The position numbers and the translations under genes were made by a program. Below, in pieces: positions 7,203-15,102 of a DNA stretch of 64,000 nt. The notes under the pieces are model-generated. The model was given only the letters and a program-made list of their open reading frames with translations. It made no database searches and was not told the origin of the DNA. The stretch comes from an uncultured Pelagibacteraceae bacterium. Lineage in GTDB: Bacteria > Pseudomonadota > Alphaproteobacteria > Pelagibacterales > Pelagibacteraceae. Within the stretch, counting starts at the first letter, position 1, and every line of letters starts with the position of its first letter. The stretch spans positions 62,001-126,000 of the forward strand of contig CACIPQ010000001.1 of assembly GCA_902588585.1 (NCBI GenBank). Direction: 5' to 3'.

Positions 7203-9089
7203 TTAATATTTTCTACTAACTCCAAATTCAACTTCTCTACCCTCCTGTGCATATCCATGTGGACGTTGGTAAGATTCGTCAAATAAGTTATTGATATTAA
7301 AAGACCATTGGTAATTTTGAGATTTTTTTAACAGAGATATATCTGCCATATCCGTTGAATCCATAAGTATTGTCGTATAATTGGAGTTGTGTGTATCCCA
7401 GTGTTTTCCGTAGTGTTGATATTTAGCACGAAATTTAATAGGACCAAGGTAATTGGTAGAAACATCCTTTTCATATCTAAGGCCGTAAGTTTTTTCTGGC
7501 CTTCTTAATTGATCTGCTCCATTTGTCTTTTTGCTAGAGAGCGAAGTGCTGAAAAAAGATAACTTTTGACTTTCTCCTTGCCAATCTATACTCGATTCTA
7601 TACCTGACTGATTTAAATCAGTTTTGGTTGCATCATTAACATACTGATTATTTTTGTACTCAACATGATTGAATATGTTTGATTTAAATGCTGTAAGAGA
7701 AACTGAAAGGTTTTCAAAAATTTTATATTCTCCAAAAATTTCATTTGATTCACTTTTCTCTGGATCTAAATTTAAATTCCCAGAATATCCATAATTATCT
7801 GTTCCATGTAGTTCGTATAATGATGGATTTCTCAAACCTGTTGAATGCGTGAGACCAAATTTAAACTTATCAATAAGCTGTGTAATATTTATTTTTCGGG
7901 TATTATTTAAACCAGTAGTTTTATGTTCATCTGATCTTCCGTAAAGAGCTATCGTTGTATTTTCGAAAGGTTTAAATCCTATATTAGAAAAAACACTTGT
8001 ATTATTAACATTGCCTTTTGTAGAAGCAGAATATGATCCTCTGTTTTGGAATTCACCCCAGTCGTGTTTGAACTCTCCTCCAAGACCAAAAGAAAAGTTG
8101 TTGCCAAATTGCATCTTTCTTTCGGCTCTGGCTACAAGAGCATTGCTCAAATATTCATCGATAACTCCAGCTTCATCGTATTCTCTATCATACTGATGAA
8201 AGTGAAAAGTTACATAATCCTTCAAATCTTTTTGGTGGCGATCAAAACCAAATTGTGCAGCATACATTAAATTATCACCTTCATATCCATTTTCTGCAGT
8301 AGAAGAACTGTCGTACTCTGCAATTGTTTGTCTGCCATATACTGTTGATCTAAATTTAATATTATCACTTAACCACTTCTCGGCATTAAAATTTCCACTG
8401 AAATTTTTTACTTTATCAGATTCTAAACCGTCTTGGATTGCGCTGTCGGTCTCACTATCGACTAAACCACCTTTAAAATTAACGATCCAATCATCATTTG
8501 TTATCTTTGTATAGTTTCCACTGACAGTTTTGTTCTTGTTATTTTTTCCACTAATTTCAAAACTATTTTTGAAATCTCCGGCTGTAATAAAATTCACAGC
8601 CCCACCTATTGCGCTCGGCCCAAAATGTGCACCATTTGGTCCAATATACACTTCGACTTGATGTATGGTCTGTACAAAATCTACACCAAAATCATGTAGG
8701 CCTTGTGTTGTGGATTGGTCATTGATCGGAATACCATTTAGTAAAACAAGTGTATGATTTGAGTTTGTGCCTCTGGCAAAAATAGATGTCTGCTGCCCTT
8801 TTGGTCCTGATTGAGTTACATTTAAACCAGGTATCATTTCTAATACTTCGTTTATATCATTGGCACCATACTCTTTAATTTCTCTTGAAGTAATAATATG
8901 ACTTTTTAAACCATTTTTTGAGAATTCAGATGTATTTGGAACATCTTTTATTATTTTAATACAAGGTATGTCACTTTTGTTATCCCACTCACATTTAATT
9001 GAATTTTTTGCCGTCTCTACAGAAAATGCTTTATTAAAAAATAAAAGCATAATTATAGTAAAAAAAGATATTTTTAAATTTTTTCGCAT
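7203..9089 (-). CDS. btuB: TonB-dependent outer-membrane receptor, BtuB-like
   Basis: A 628-aa outer-membrane active transporter, probably for cobalamin. A signal peptide covers about residues 1-23 (positive N-terminus, hydrophobic core, then KAFS/VETA). The plug domain spans about 55-170, with EVLEMIPGLNV, FARGTNSNHTLVLLNGIPIND and IGPNGAHFGPSAIGGAVNF. The rest is a beta-barrel ending in Tyr, as barrel proteins usually end in an aromatic residue. The length matches BtuB. AGGAG at 9096-9100 is a good ribosome binding site 6 nt before the ATG. A cobalamin riboswitch lies upstream, which is the main evidence for the ligand. TonB/ExbBD are not in the window. Confidence 0.87.
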   Translation of the reverse strand: MRKNLKISFFTIIMLLFFNKAFSVETAKNSIKCEWDNKSDIPCIKIIKDVPNTSEFSKNGLKSHIITSREIKEYGANDINEVLEMIPGLNVTQSGPKGQQTSIFARGTNSNHTLVLLNGIPINDQSTTQGLHDFGVDFVQTIHQVEVYIGPNGAHFGPSAIGGAVNFITAGDFKNSFEISGKNNKNKTVSGNYTKITNDDWIVNFKGGLVDSETDSAIQDGLESDKVKNFSGNFNAEKWLSDNIKFRSTVYGRQTIAEYDSSSTAENGYEGDNLMYAAQFGFDRHQKDLKDYVTFHFHQYDREYDEAGVIDEYLSNALVARAERKMQFGNNFSFGLGGEFKHDWGEFQNRGSYSASTKGNVNNTSVFSNIGFKPFENTTIALYGRSDEHKTTGLNNTRKINITQLIDKFKFGLTHSTGLRNPSLYELHGTDNYGYSGNLNLDPEKSESNEIFGEYKIFENLSVSLTAFKSNIFNHVEYKNNQYVNDATKTDLNQSGIESSIDWQGESQKLSFFSTSLSSKKTNGADQLRRPEKTYGLRYEKDVSTNYLGPIKFRAKYQHYGKHWDTHNSNYTTILMDSTDMADISLLKKSQNYQWSFNINNLFDESYQRPHGYAQEGREVEFGVSRKY

Positions 9090-9095
9090 GTGGCT

Positions 9096-9121
9096 CTCCT
9101 ATTTTAAAGTTTTAACTTTAA
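9096..9121 (-). promoter_or_regulatory. Ribosome binding site and hairpin before btuB
   Basis: AGGAG (9096-9100) lies 6 nt before the btuB ATG and is one of the clearer Shine-Dalgarno sequences in the window. Just upstream, 9104-9110 and 9115-9121 form a 7-bp A/T stem with a TTTA loop. The hairpin may be part of how the riboswitch controls access to the ribosome binding site, but this is inference, and an all A/T stem is weak. Confidence 0.5.
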
Positions 9122-9149
9122 CATTTATTGCCACTGCTAATTTTAAATT

Positions 9150-9275
9150 GTAGAACTAGACTTTTCCTGGCCATCATTCAACAGCGGACTATACTGGGTG
9201 GCGCTCCGACTTTAACGGTTGCAGGAACAGCAAGTGAATTTCACACTTATTTCCCACCAAGCTTTTCAGTACATT
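9150..9275 (-). promoter_or_regulatory. Cobalamin riboswitch (class II-like)
   Basis: On the minus strand, TACTG (9267-9271) and CAGTA (9192-9196) form the closing helix P1. Between them are AAAAGC, GGTGGGAAA, GTGTGAAATTCAC, the B12-box-like CTGTTCCTGCAACCGTTAAA (9211-9230), GTCGGAG and CGCCACCC. These are the conserved parts of cobalamin aptamers in the right order. The lack of the longer P1/P2 region recalls the short marine env8 (hydroxo/methylcobalamin) type. About 40 nt after P1 would hold the kissing-loop hairpin. It lies about 60 nt upstream of btuB, so B12 should reduce receptor synthesis, probably at translation. Confidence 0.9.
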
Positions 9276-9307
9276 TTGTTAATAAATTATTATCTTTTAT
9301 TTGTCAA

Positions 9308-10927
9308 TTAAAGATCATCCTGATTTCTCTGATCTTTTAACTTGTCTCCAGGTAAAGGGACATCGATACAATAAGGATTTTCAACTGTTTTAAAATCTAC
9401 TGCTCCATGTGGATCAGCATCAGGCTTGGGCATATATCTTTCAAGATATTCTGCTTTTAAATTTTTATATAATTTATTTCCCTCCTCATCATTTTTTTCA
9501 GCTCTTTCTATTTCTTTCCATCTGTTTTTTGGGAATTTTACATACAATGCAAAACATTTCTTGATTTCTTCTATTTCATGAGGCGGGTATTGTGGCATAT
9601 TTAATTGACTTTCGGCTGTTAAACATTTTGTTATTGTTTCTGGTTTTATAAGGCCCAAATCTTCACACATTTTTCTAAGTGGAGTACCGTGAAATGGAAC
9701 AAAGGCATATATATTTGCATTGTCAGCATCGATATGCCTGTTCAGTTCTATTGTATCAAAAGCTAATTTTTTTGTCTCAGTGGGAAAACCTGTAATATTA
9801 TTAACACTAAAAGAAATATTATATTTTTTAGGAATTTTTAATTTTTCCAATATATCTTTATTTTTCCACCTTCTATCTAAAATTTTTTTTCTAAACTCCT
9901 CATTTCCATGCTCTACTCCAAAAGAAATTCTATGTAGACCTACTTTTTTTAGTTTTTTCATATTATCATCATTAACGGTCTCTGGTCTTGTTTGCATCCA
10001 AAATGGCAAGCGAATATCTGAATACATTTCGCAAAACTCATCGAGCTCATTATTGCTCATACCAAGAAAAGTATCGGCCCAAAAATAGTTGTATTCAACT
10101 TTATGAACATCTTTAAAATATTTTAATTCTTTGTAAACTAAATCCATTTTCTTTTTTCTATAAAAGTTTGTACCTAAGCCTTTATAAAGTTTCATTTGAT
10201 CAGGAGAATTGCAAAATCTGCACGTAAAAGGGCAGCCCCTTATTGTTTCAACAGGTAACATTTTATAAACTTTACCTGACATAGGTCTATAAAGTCTTTG
10301 TTCTTCGAAAAGTGAAATATCTAATAAAGGGTTTTCGTTTATATTTACAGGTTTTGAAATTGAGTTTTTTTTAACTACTTTGCCATCAACTTTTACCCAT
10401 AAGTTTGTAACGTCTGTGTAATCCTGTTTTTTTTCAATTCTATCACACAGATCTATTAATGCATTTTCTCCCTCACCTACACATACTAAATCTACCAATT
10501 CTTCTTTGATGCAAATTTCTGGAGCAAAAGTTGCAAAAACACCTCCGGCAATTACAGGAATTTTATTTTTTTTCTTATAATCTTTCATTTCATTTAATAC
10601 TTTAATTCCAAGTTCCCACATGTCTTCTGTTGATGAAATGGCAATTAGGTTAGGTTTGAATTCTTTAATTTGTTTTTGTAAATCAGCTTTCCAATCTGAA
10701 TTTTTTAAACGTATACCTTTTTCTTCCATTTTATAAGGAACGACATTTAATCTTTCCATTTTGCTTCCGTCTGAGTCAATACCGTAATCAAGGGAATAAT
10801 ATGTGGTATCAAATATTTGGGACTTATGACCATTTTTTTTGAGGATAGCAGAAAACATTGCTATTGCTGGCGGCAGCATATTCATGCCGTAAGTGTTCGG
10901 ATAAATAAATAATACTTTAATTCCCAT
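9308..10927 (-). CDS. B12-binding domain radical SAM protein
   Basis: A 539-aa protein with an N-terminal cobalamin-binding Rossmann-like domain (about 1-160; LIAISSTEDMWELG, VIAGGVFATFAPE) and a radical SAM domain with CPFTCRFC (Cys232, 236, 239) that would bind a 4Fe-4S cluster. The base-off DxHxxG histidine motif is absent, as is common in this class. GEGENAL near 151 is also typical. Such enzymes often methylate or rearrange unactivated carbons. The gene overlaps the upstream 605-aa gene by 11 nt and lies next to the B12 uptake cassette. The substrate is unknown; the glycan context suggests a sugar or its substituent. Confidence 0.82.
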   Translation of the reverse strand: MGIKVLFIYPNTYGMNMLPPAIAMFSAILKKNGHKSQIFDTTYYSLDYGIDSDGSKMERLNVVPYKMEEKGIRLKNSDWKADLQKQIKEFKPNLIAISSTEDMWELGIKVLNEMKDYKKKNKIPVIAGGVFATFAPEICIKEELVDLVCVGEGENALIDLCDRIEKKQDYTDVTNLWVKVDGKVVKKNSISKPVNINENPLLDISLFEEQRLYRPMSGKVYKMLPVETIRGCPFTCRFCNSPDQMKLYKGLGTNFYRKKKMDLVYKELKYFKDVHKVEYNYFWADTFLGMSNNELDEFCEMYSDIRLPFWMQTRPETVNDDNMKKLKKVGLHRISFGVEHGNEEFRKKILDRRWKNKDILEKLKIPKKYNISFSVNNITGFPTETKKLAFDTIELNRHIDADNANIYAFVPFHGTPLRKMCEDLGLIKPETITKCLTAESQLNMPQYPPHEIEEIKKCFALYVKFPKNRWKEIERAEKNDEEGNKLYKNLKAEYLERYMPKPDADPHGAVDFKTVENPYCIDVPLPGDKLKDQRNQDDL

Positions 10928-12734
10928 TTTTAAAACTACTAAAAATTTCTAATCTTTCATTATTAACTTCATTAAATCCATTAATTAAAGCCGTTTTTAA
11001 TTTTAAAAACTCGCCTTGATAATTAATAAGCTTAATTTTATCATTTTTTAACTCAATAAGTAAATTTTTTAAAGACAGTAAATCATGGGATTCCAAGTAC
11101 TTATGTTTATCTTGAAAAATATCCAAATAATTATCAGCTAAATTTAGTTCACTTTCTAAAGTAAAGGCAATACTTCCTTTTAAAATTGCATTGTATGCTG
11201 CGCCAGTAGCCATAAAAACTGAAAAATAACATTTATCCAATAACTCATCAACGCTTTTGTCTGAAATTGATATGTTGTTGGATAATAAATTCGAATTTGT
11301 TTCAAGAATTTTACTTACACTAAAGTTTGGATGGGGCTTGATTACAAGTTCATAATCTGTTTTGGACAACATTTTTCCTAAAATAAAAATTTTATTAATT
11401 AATTCTCTAGATGAGTCTTTAATCTGTGAAAGCGGAAATAAAATTTTATTAATATCTTTTTTGCTTTCAGAGCGGTTGGGGCCTGATAATATGTTGTGAT
11501 ATCTTAATGCAGGTCCATTTATAATTTTTTTGGATGGTGTACCTTGAGAAGTAAGAAAATTTTTAGAAATATTTCCACTTGAAATAACAAAATCTGGTTT
11601 AAAACTACTGTTCCACTCTGTTTCCAAACTATGCCAAGCAGTAAACTCTTTGCTAGATAAAGTATGATGATAACCATAAACAATTTTCTTTTTAATATTT
11701 AAATTTCTAATTGAAGCAATCAATGCGTGTTCGAATACCATATTCTCATAATGATCAATACAGATTAGTGAACTACAATTTTGTGCCCATTTTTTTATTG
11801 CAGGACGATAAAGCCAAAATTTTAAATGTGAAATCGAGTCTACCTGGTACTTAAGAGATTCTCTTTTTAATAAATCTTGTAGATTTATATCTCTATAATT
11901 TTTGCATGTTTCTATAATTTTTTTGGACTTAAAAAAATTAGAAATAGCAATTTTTAAATCATTTAAAGATATAAATTCTTCAACTATAAATCCAGATTGT
12001 TTTTTTAGAATTTTAAAAACTTTTATTCTATCTTTCCAAAAATTATTGAACCATGTCAAATAGTAGACTTTCAATTTTTTTTTTTTAAAAAAATCTTGTA
12101 AAAAAGGAAAATATCTACTTGTTAATAAATTGCTTTTTTTTAAAGCACTTATATTAGTGAAATTATGTAATAAAATTACTTCGCCTGAAGGTTTTTGATT
12201 TTTGCGATTAAATATTTTGGAAATTAACATCCAAGAAAAAATACTTATTATCGAAAAAATAAAATTTAAAACAATTTTAAATTTATAAACTGCTAAAGAA
12301 ATTAGGTAATTTTTTTTACTCAATAAATGTGTTTCAATATTATTTTCAGACAAAAATTTATTTAAAGTTCTTGCTAAAAACATATCATCACAAACAACTA
12401 AAAGCTCATCAAATTTTTTTGATTTTATAATTTTATTTACTGCAAGTATCTGGCATATAAATAAATAAAAATCTGAACTCAAATTATTTTTTGAAGACAA
12501 GTCTGTCATCCACCAATAAATGCTATCTTTATGCAGCTCTCTTTGGTCTTCAGTCCATTTAATATAATTTTTTAAATCTTCTTCGAAAATCTTGTGAATA
12601 TCATTATTAATTTTAATTCTTTTTCCTTTTATTTTTTTTTCAGCTTTTTCTAAATTGAAAAAAGATTTACCTAAAAAAATCCAATCTTTTGACCAAGAAA
12701 TATTTTTTTTAAAAAAACAGATCTTTACTTTCAT
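10917..12734 (-). CDS. Uncharacterised polysaccharide-cluster protein, GT-B-like C-terminus
   Basis: A 605-aa protein that I do not recognise. The C-terminal third has features of GT-B glycosyltransferases of the capsule or CDP-glycerol transferase kind: INGPALRYHN, ILFPLSQIKDSS, LVIKPHPNFS, then FMATGAAYNAILKGSIAF, the kind of segment that contacts the donor nucleotide. A hydrophobic segment near residues 150-175 could be a membrane anchor. A T12 tract on the plus strand (12075-12086) encodes a lysine run and is a possible slippage site. Similar KPHP-type motifs occur in the 17557-19242 product. Confidence 0.5.
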   Translation of the reverse strand: MKVKICFFKKNISWSKDWIFLGKSFFNLEKAEKKIKGKRIKINNDIHKIFEEDLKNYIKWTEDQRELHKDSIYWWMTDLSSKNNLSSDFYLFICQILAVNKIIKSKKFDELLVVCDDMFLARTLNKFLSENNIETHLLSKKNYLISLAVYKFKIVLNFIFSIISIFSWMLISKIFNRKNQKPSGEVILLHNFTNISALKKSNLLTSRYFPFLQDFFKKKKLKVYYLTWFNNFWKDRIKVFKILKKQSGFIVEEFISLNDLKIAISNFFKSKKIIETCKNYRDINLQDLLKRESLKYQVDSISHLKFWLYRPAIKKWAQNCSSLICIDHYENMVFEHALIASIRNLNIKKKIVYGYHHTLSSKEFTAWHSLETEWNSSFKPDFVISSGNISKNFLTSQGTPSKKIINGPALRYHNILSGPNRSESKKDINKILFPLSQIKDSSRELINKIFILGKMLSKTDYELVIKPHPNFSVSKILETNSNLLSNNISISDKSVDELLDKCYFSVFMATGAAYNAILKGSIAFTLESELNLADNYLDIFQDKHKYLESHDLLSLKNLLIELKNDKIKLINYQGEFLKLKTALINGFNEVNNERLEIFSSFKNGN

Positions 12735-12749
12735 TTTGTTATTTAGGAG

Positions 12750-13469
12750 TTATTCCCCGCCAGCAATGGTAAGAGTTTCACCAGTTATATATGAGTTATT
12801 TTCAGATGATAAATTGTATATGAATTTTACAATTTCATGAATTGTTGCCATTCTGCCAATAGGTATAAGTTTAATTCTTTTTTTCAAATTTTTTCCTTTA
12901 ATTTTTTTATGAATTTTAGTATCTGCCACTCCAACTCTAACATTGTTTATTAATATATTTTGTTTTGCTAAGTTTTTATAAATTGAAGGTATAAATTCTA
13001 ACGAATGTTTTGCAAATGAGTAACAAAAAGTATTTTCACCACCTCCATATTTAACACCAATGCTTCCACAATTAAGAATTCTACCCCATCGTTTTTTAAT
13101 CATCGACTGAAGCAAATTCCTTTGTATGAGGATAGGAATCACGCTATTTACTTTTAAGGAGTCTAAGAGATCATTTATTTTCATATTTTTAAAACTTTTA
13201 TTATTTATATATCCAACTAAATTAACAACCGAGTCATAATCATTTTTAGAAAAAATTTTTAAATTTTTATCAATTGAAGATTTAGTTTTTAAAAAATTTA
13301 ATTTAATTAATTTTATATTTTTTTCTTTTAATTTCTTTTTAAAATCTAAATTATTACCCGAATGATGAATGGTTGCCTGCCAATTATTTTTTATAAATAA
13401 TTTTGCAAGCTCTATCCCAATATCAGAGCTTCCTCCAAGAATTAAAACTTTTTTAACTTTTTTATTCAT
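12750..13469 (-). CDS. SDR-family oxidoreductase
   Basis: A 239-aa short-chain dehydrogenase/reductase. The cofactor site is LILGGSSDIGIELAKLF (about 9-25), the NAG-like segment is LVGYINN, and the catalytic Tyr and Lys are in YSFAKHSLEF. The C-terminus YITGETLTIAGGE is a usual SDR ending. It is a soluble NAD(P)-dependent enzyme. Neighbours are a SPASM-type radical SAM protein (8 nt away) and the GT-B-like protein, so it may reduce a keto-sugar or a modified side chain. The substrate is unknown. Confidence 0.8.
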   Translation of the reverse strand: MNKKVKKVLILGGSSDIGIELAKLFIKNNWQATIHHSGNNLDFKKKLKEKNIKLIKLNFLKTKSSIDKNLKIFSKNDYDSVVNLVGYINNKSFKNMKINDLLDSLKVNSVIPILIQRNLLQSMIKKRWGRILNCGSIGVKYGGGENTFCYSFAKHSLEFIPSIYKNLAKQNILINNVRVGVADTKIHKKIKGKNLKKRIKLIPIGRMATIHEIVKFIYNLSSENNSYITGETLTIAGGE

Positions 13470-13477
13470 TGCTAAAT

Positions 13478-14365
13478 TTAGTTAAAATAGGTTGAATTTT
13501 TTTTGCCCATAAATGTTCCATCTACATCACATACATTGCATGGAGAAAAATTTCTATTAGAATTATTTAACATTTTCCTTATTCCCATTGATTTTTTACT
13601 AAACCAAATGTCTATTAGTTTATTTTTATTTAGATTGCCTAATATAACTTTCTTGCCCCAATCGTGCGGACACATCAAAACGTCTCCTTGATAATCTAAA
13701 AAAAAAGTATACGAGGGGATGTAACAAGGATTTTTCAGAGGATTTTTCAAATTTTCAATTTTATATTCAGCATTTTGCATTGAGCCTGACCTATTGCTTA
13801 ATGTTATACCAAAGTCTTGGTCTTCGGAAAGATATCTGTGCCTAATAATATATTGTTTTTTATTAAGGTTTGCTTTTATACAAAGTTCTTCTAATTTTTT
13901 TGTTTCTTCTTTTCCATCATAGGCGCTTATTAAAATTTTATTTAACCCACTAGAAAAAAGTTTTTTTAATCTACCTAAATCTAATGGATCTCCATTAGTT
14001 ACAATTTCAATATTAGACTGGGGAACATTATTTCTAGCCATCGCTATGAGATTGAAAATATTTTTATCTAATAATGGCTCAACAAATCCGCTGTATCTTA
14101 TAGTTCCCCTATAATTAAGTTCTTTTAGTTCAATACACATTTTTTCATGAAGTTTATTGTCAATGAATTCCTTTTTGTCTTCATAATTAGGATCGCTTCT
14201 TGGGCAAAAAGAACATTTTCTATTACATGTGCCGGACTCGCTTATCTCTATTTCTGTTGGCAAAGGCATTCTTTTGTCTTCATAATTAATGAATTGTAAG
14301 TTTCCCTCAACAGTTTTTGACTTATTTTTTATGTTTGTATCTATAAATTTTTTTTTTTCAGCCAT
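13478..14365 (-). CDS. Radical SAM/SPASM-type protein
   Basis: A 295-aa radical SAM enzyme with CNRKCSFC (Cys47, 51, 54) for the 4Fe-4S cluster. The cysteine-containing C-terminal region (LMCPHDWGKKVILGN, then CNVCDVDG) suggests an auxiliary cluster of SPASM or twitch type. Codons 3-6 contain an A11 run, a possible slippage site right after the start codon. Such proteins in glycan clusters act on sugars or small peptides, but no specific role can be read. It has no B12 domain, unlike the four larger radical SAM proteins here. Confidence 0.75.
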   Translation of the reverse strand: MAEKKKFIDTNIKNKSKTVEGNLQFINYEDKRMPLPTEIEISESGTCNRKCSFCPRSDPNYEDKKEFIDNKLHEKMCIELKELNYRGTIRYSGFVEPLLDKNIFNLIAMARNNVPQSNIEIVTNGDPLDLGRLKKLFSSGLNKILISAYDGKEETKKLEELCIKANLNKKQYIIRHRYLSEDQDFGITLSNRSGSMQNAEYKIENLKNPLKNPCYIPSYTFFLDYQGDVLMCPHDWGKKVILGNLNKNKLIDIWFSKKSMGIRKMLNNSNRNFSPCNVCDVDGTFMGKKNSTYFN

Positions 14366-14373
14366 AAATATTA

Positions 14374-15090
14374 TTAAATTTTTCTATTTACCGCATGCAC
14401 ATCTTTTTTGGTATCAACTGCGATTGACTTCGTGCTCATTTTTAATCCCCTTAGTTTAACGCCTAGCTCCAAAAATCTTAAATATTCTAAATCTTCAATA
14501 TTTTCTAATCTTGTTTTTTTCTTTTTTTTTGAAAATAAATGTAATTGTTTTTTTGGAAATGCATAAGCACACACTTGCCTCCATGCTTTCACCAGCTTGC
14601 CCTTTTTGTTTGAGGGTATTGGGGCTCTGGATGCATATAGTATGTGGCCGTCTTGCGAAACTACAACCTTGGGCACATTAAAATCTTTATATTTTTTTTT
14701 ATCAAATATTTCACAGTAACCTGTGATTACATCTCTTGGGTATTTTTTTATCTCTTTAATTAATTTTTTTAAATCATTTGGGTTAAATAACGGCTCATCT
14801 CCCTGAACGTTTATATAGGTATCTGCTTTTATTTTTTTTGAAACCTCAAATACTCTATCGGTTCCTGTAAGACATTTTTTTGGTGTCATTATAACTTTAA
14901 TTTCATTCGACAAACATTCTTCTTTAATTCGACTATCATCAGTAGCTACATAGACCAATTCTTTATCAACGGCTTTGATACACTGCCTGTATGTACGAAC
15001 AATCATAGAGACACCCTTGAGCTTAATTAAAGGTTTGCCTGGTAGTCTAGAGGATTTGTATCTCGCAGGAATTATAACTATAAATTTCAT
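14374..15090 (-). CDS. kdsB: KdsB-like CMP-ulosonate cytidylyltransferase
   Basis: A 238-aa cytidylyltransferase of the KdsB family, which activates 3-deoxy-manno-octulosonate (Kdo) or a relative with CMP. IPARYKSSRLPGKPL (about 6-20) is the nucleotide-binding loop. YVATDDSRI, TGTDRVFEV and INVQGDEPL follow in the usual order. The length is typical. Because it sits beside an aldolase fusion and a NeuA-like gene rather than core LPS genes, it may act on a modified octulosonate instead of ordinary Kdo. A housekeeping kdsB elsewhere in the genome would support that. Confidence 0.8.
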   Translation of the reverse strand: MKFIVIIPARYKSSRLPGKPLIKLKGVSMIVRTYRQCIKAVDKELVYVATDDSRIKEECLSNEIKVIMTPKKCLTGTDRVFEVSKKIKADTYINVQGDEPLFNPNDLKKLIKEIKKYPRDVITGYCEIFDKKKYKDFNVPKVVVSQDGHILYASRAPIPSNKKGKLVKAWRQVCAYAFPKKQLHLFSKKKKKTRLENIEDLEYLRFLELGVKLRGLKMSTKSIAVDTKKDVHAVNRKI

Positions 15091-15102
15091 TTAATATAAA
15101 AT

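Noticed and set aside
9128-9340. Plus-strand reading frame over the riboswitch
   Set aside because: It lies antisense to a structured cobalamin aptamer and has no protein-like motif.
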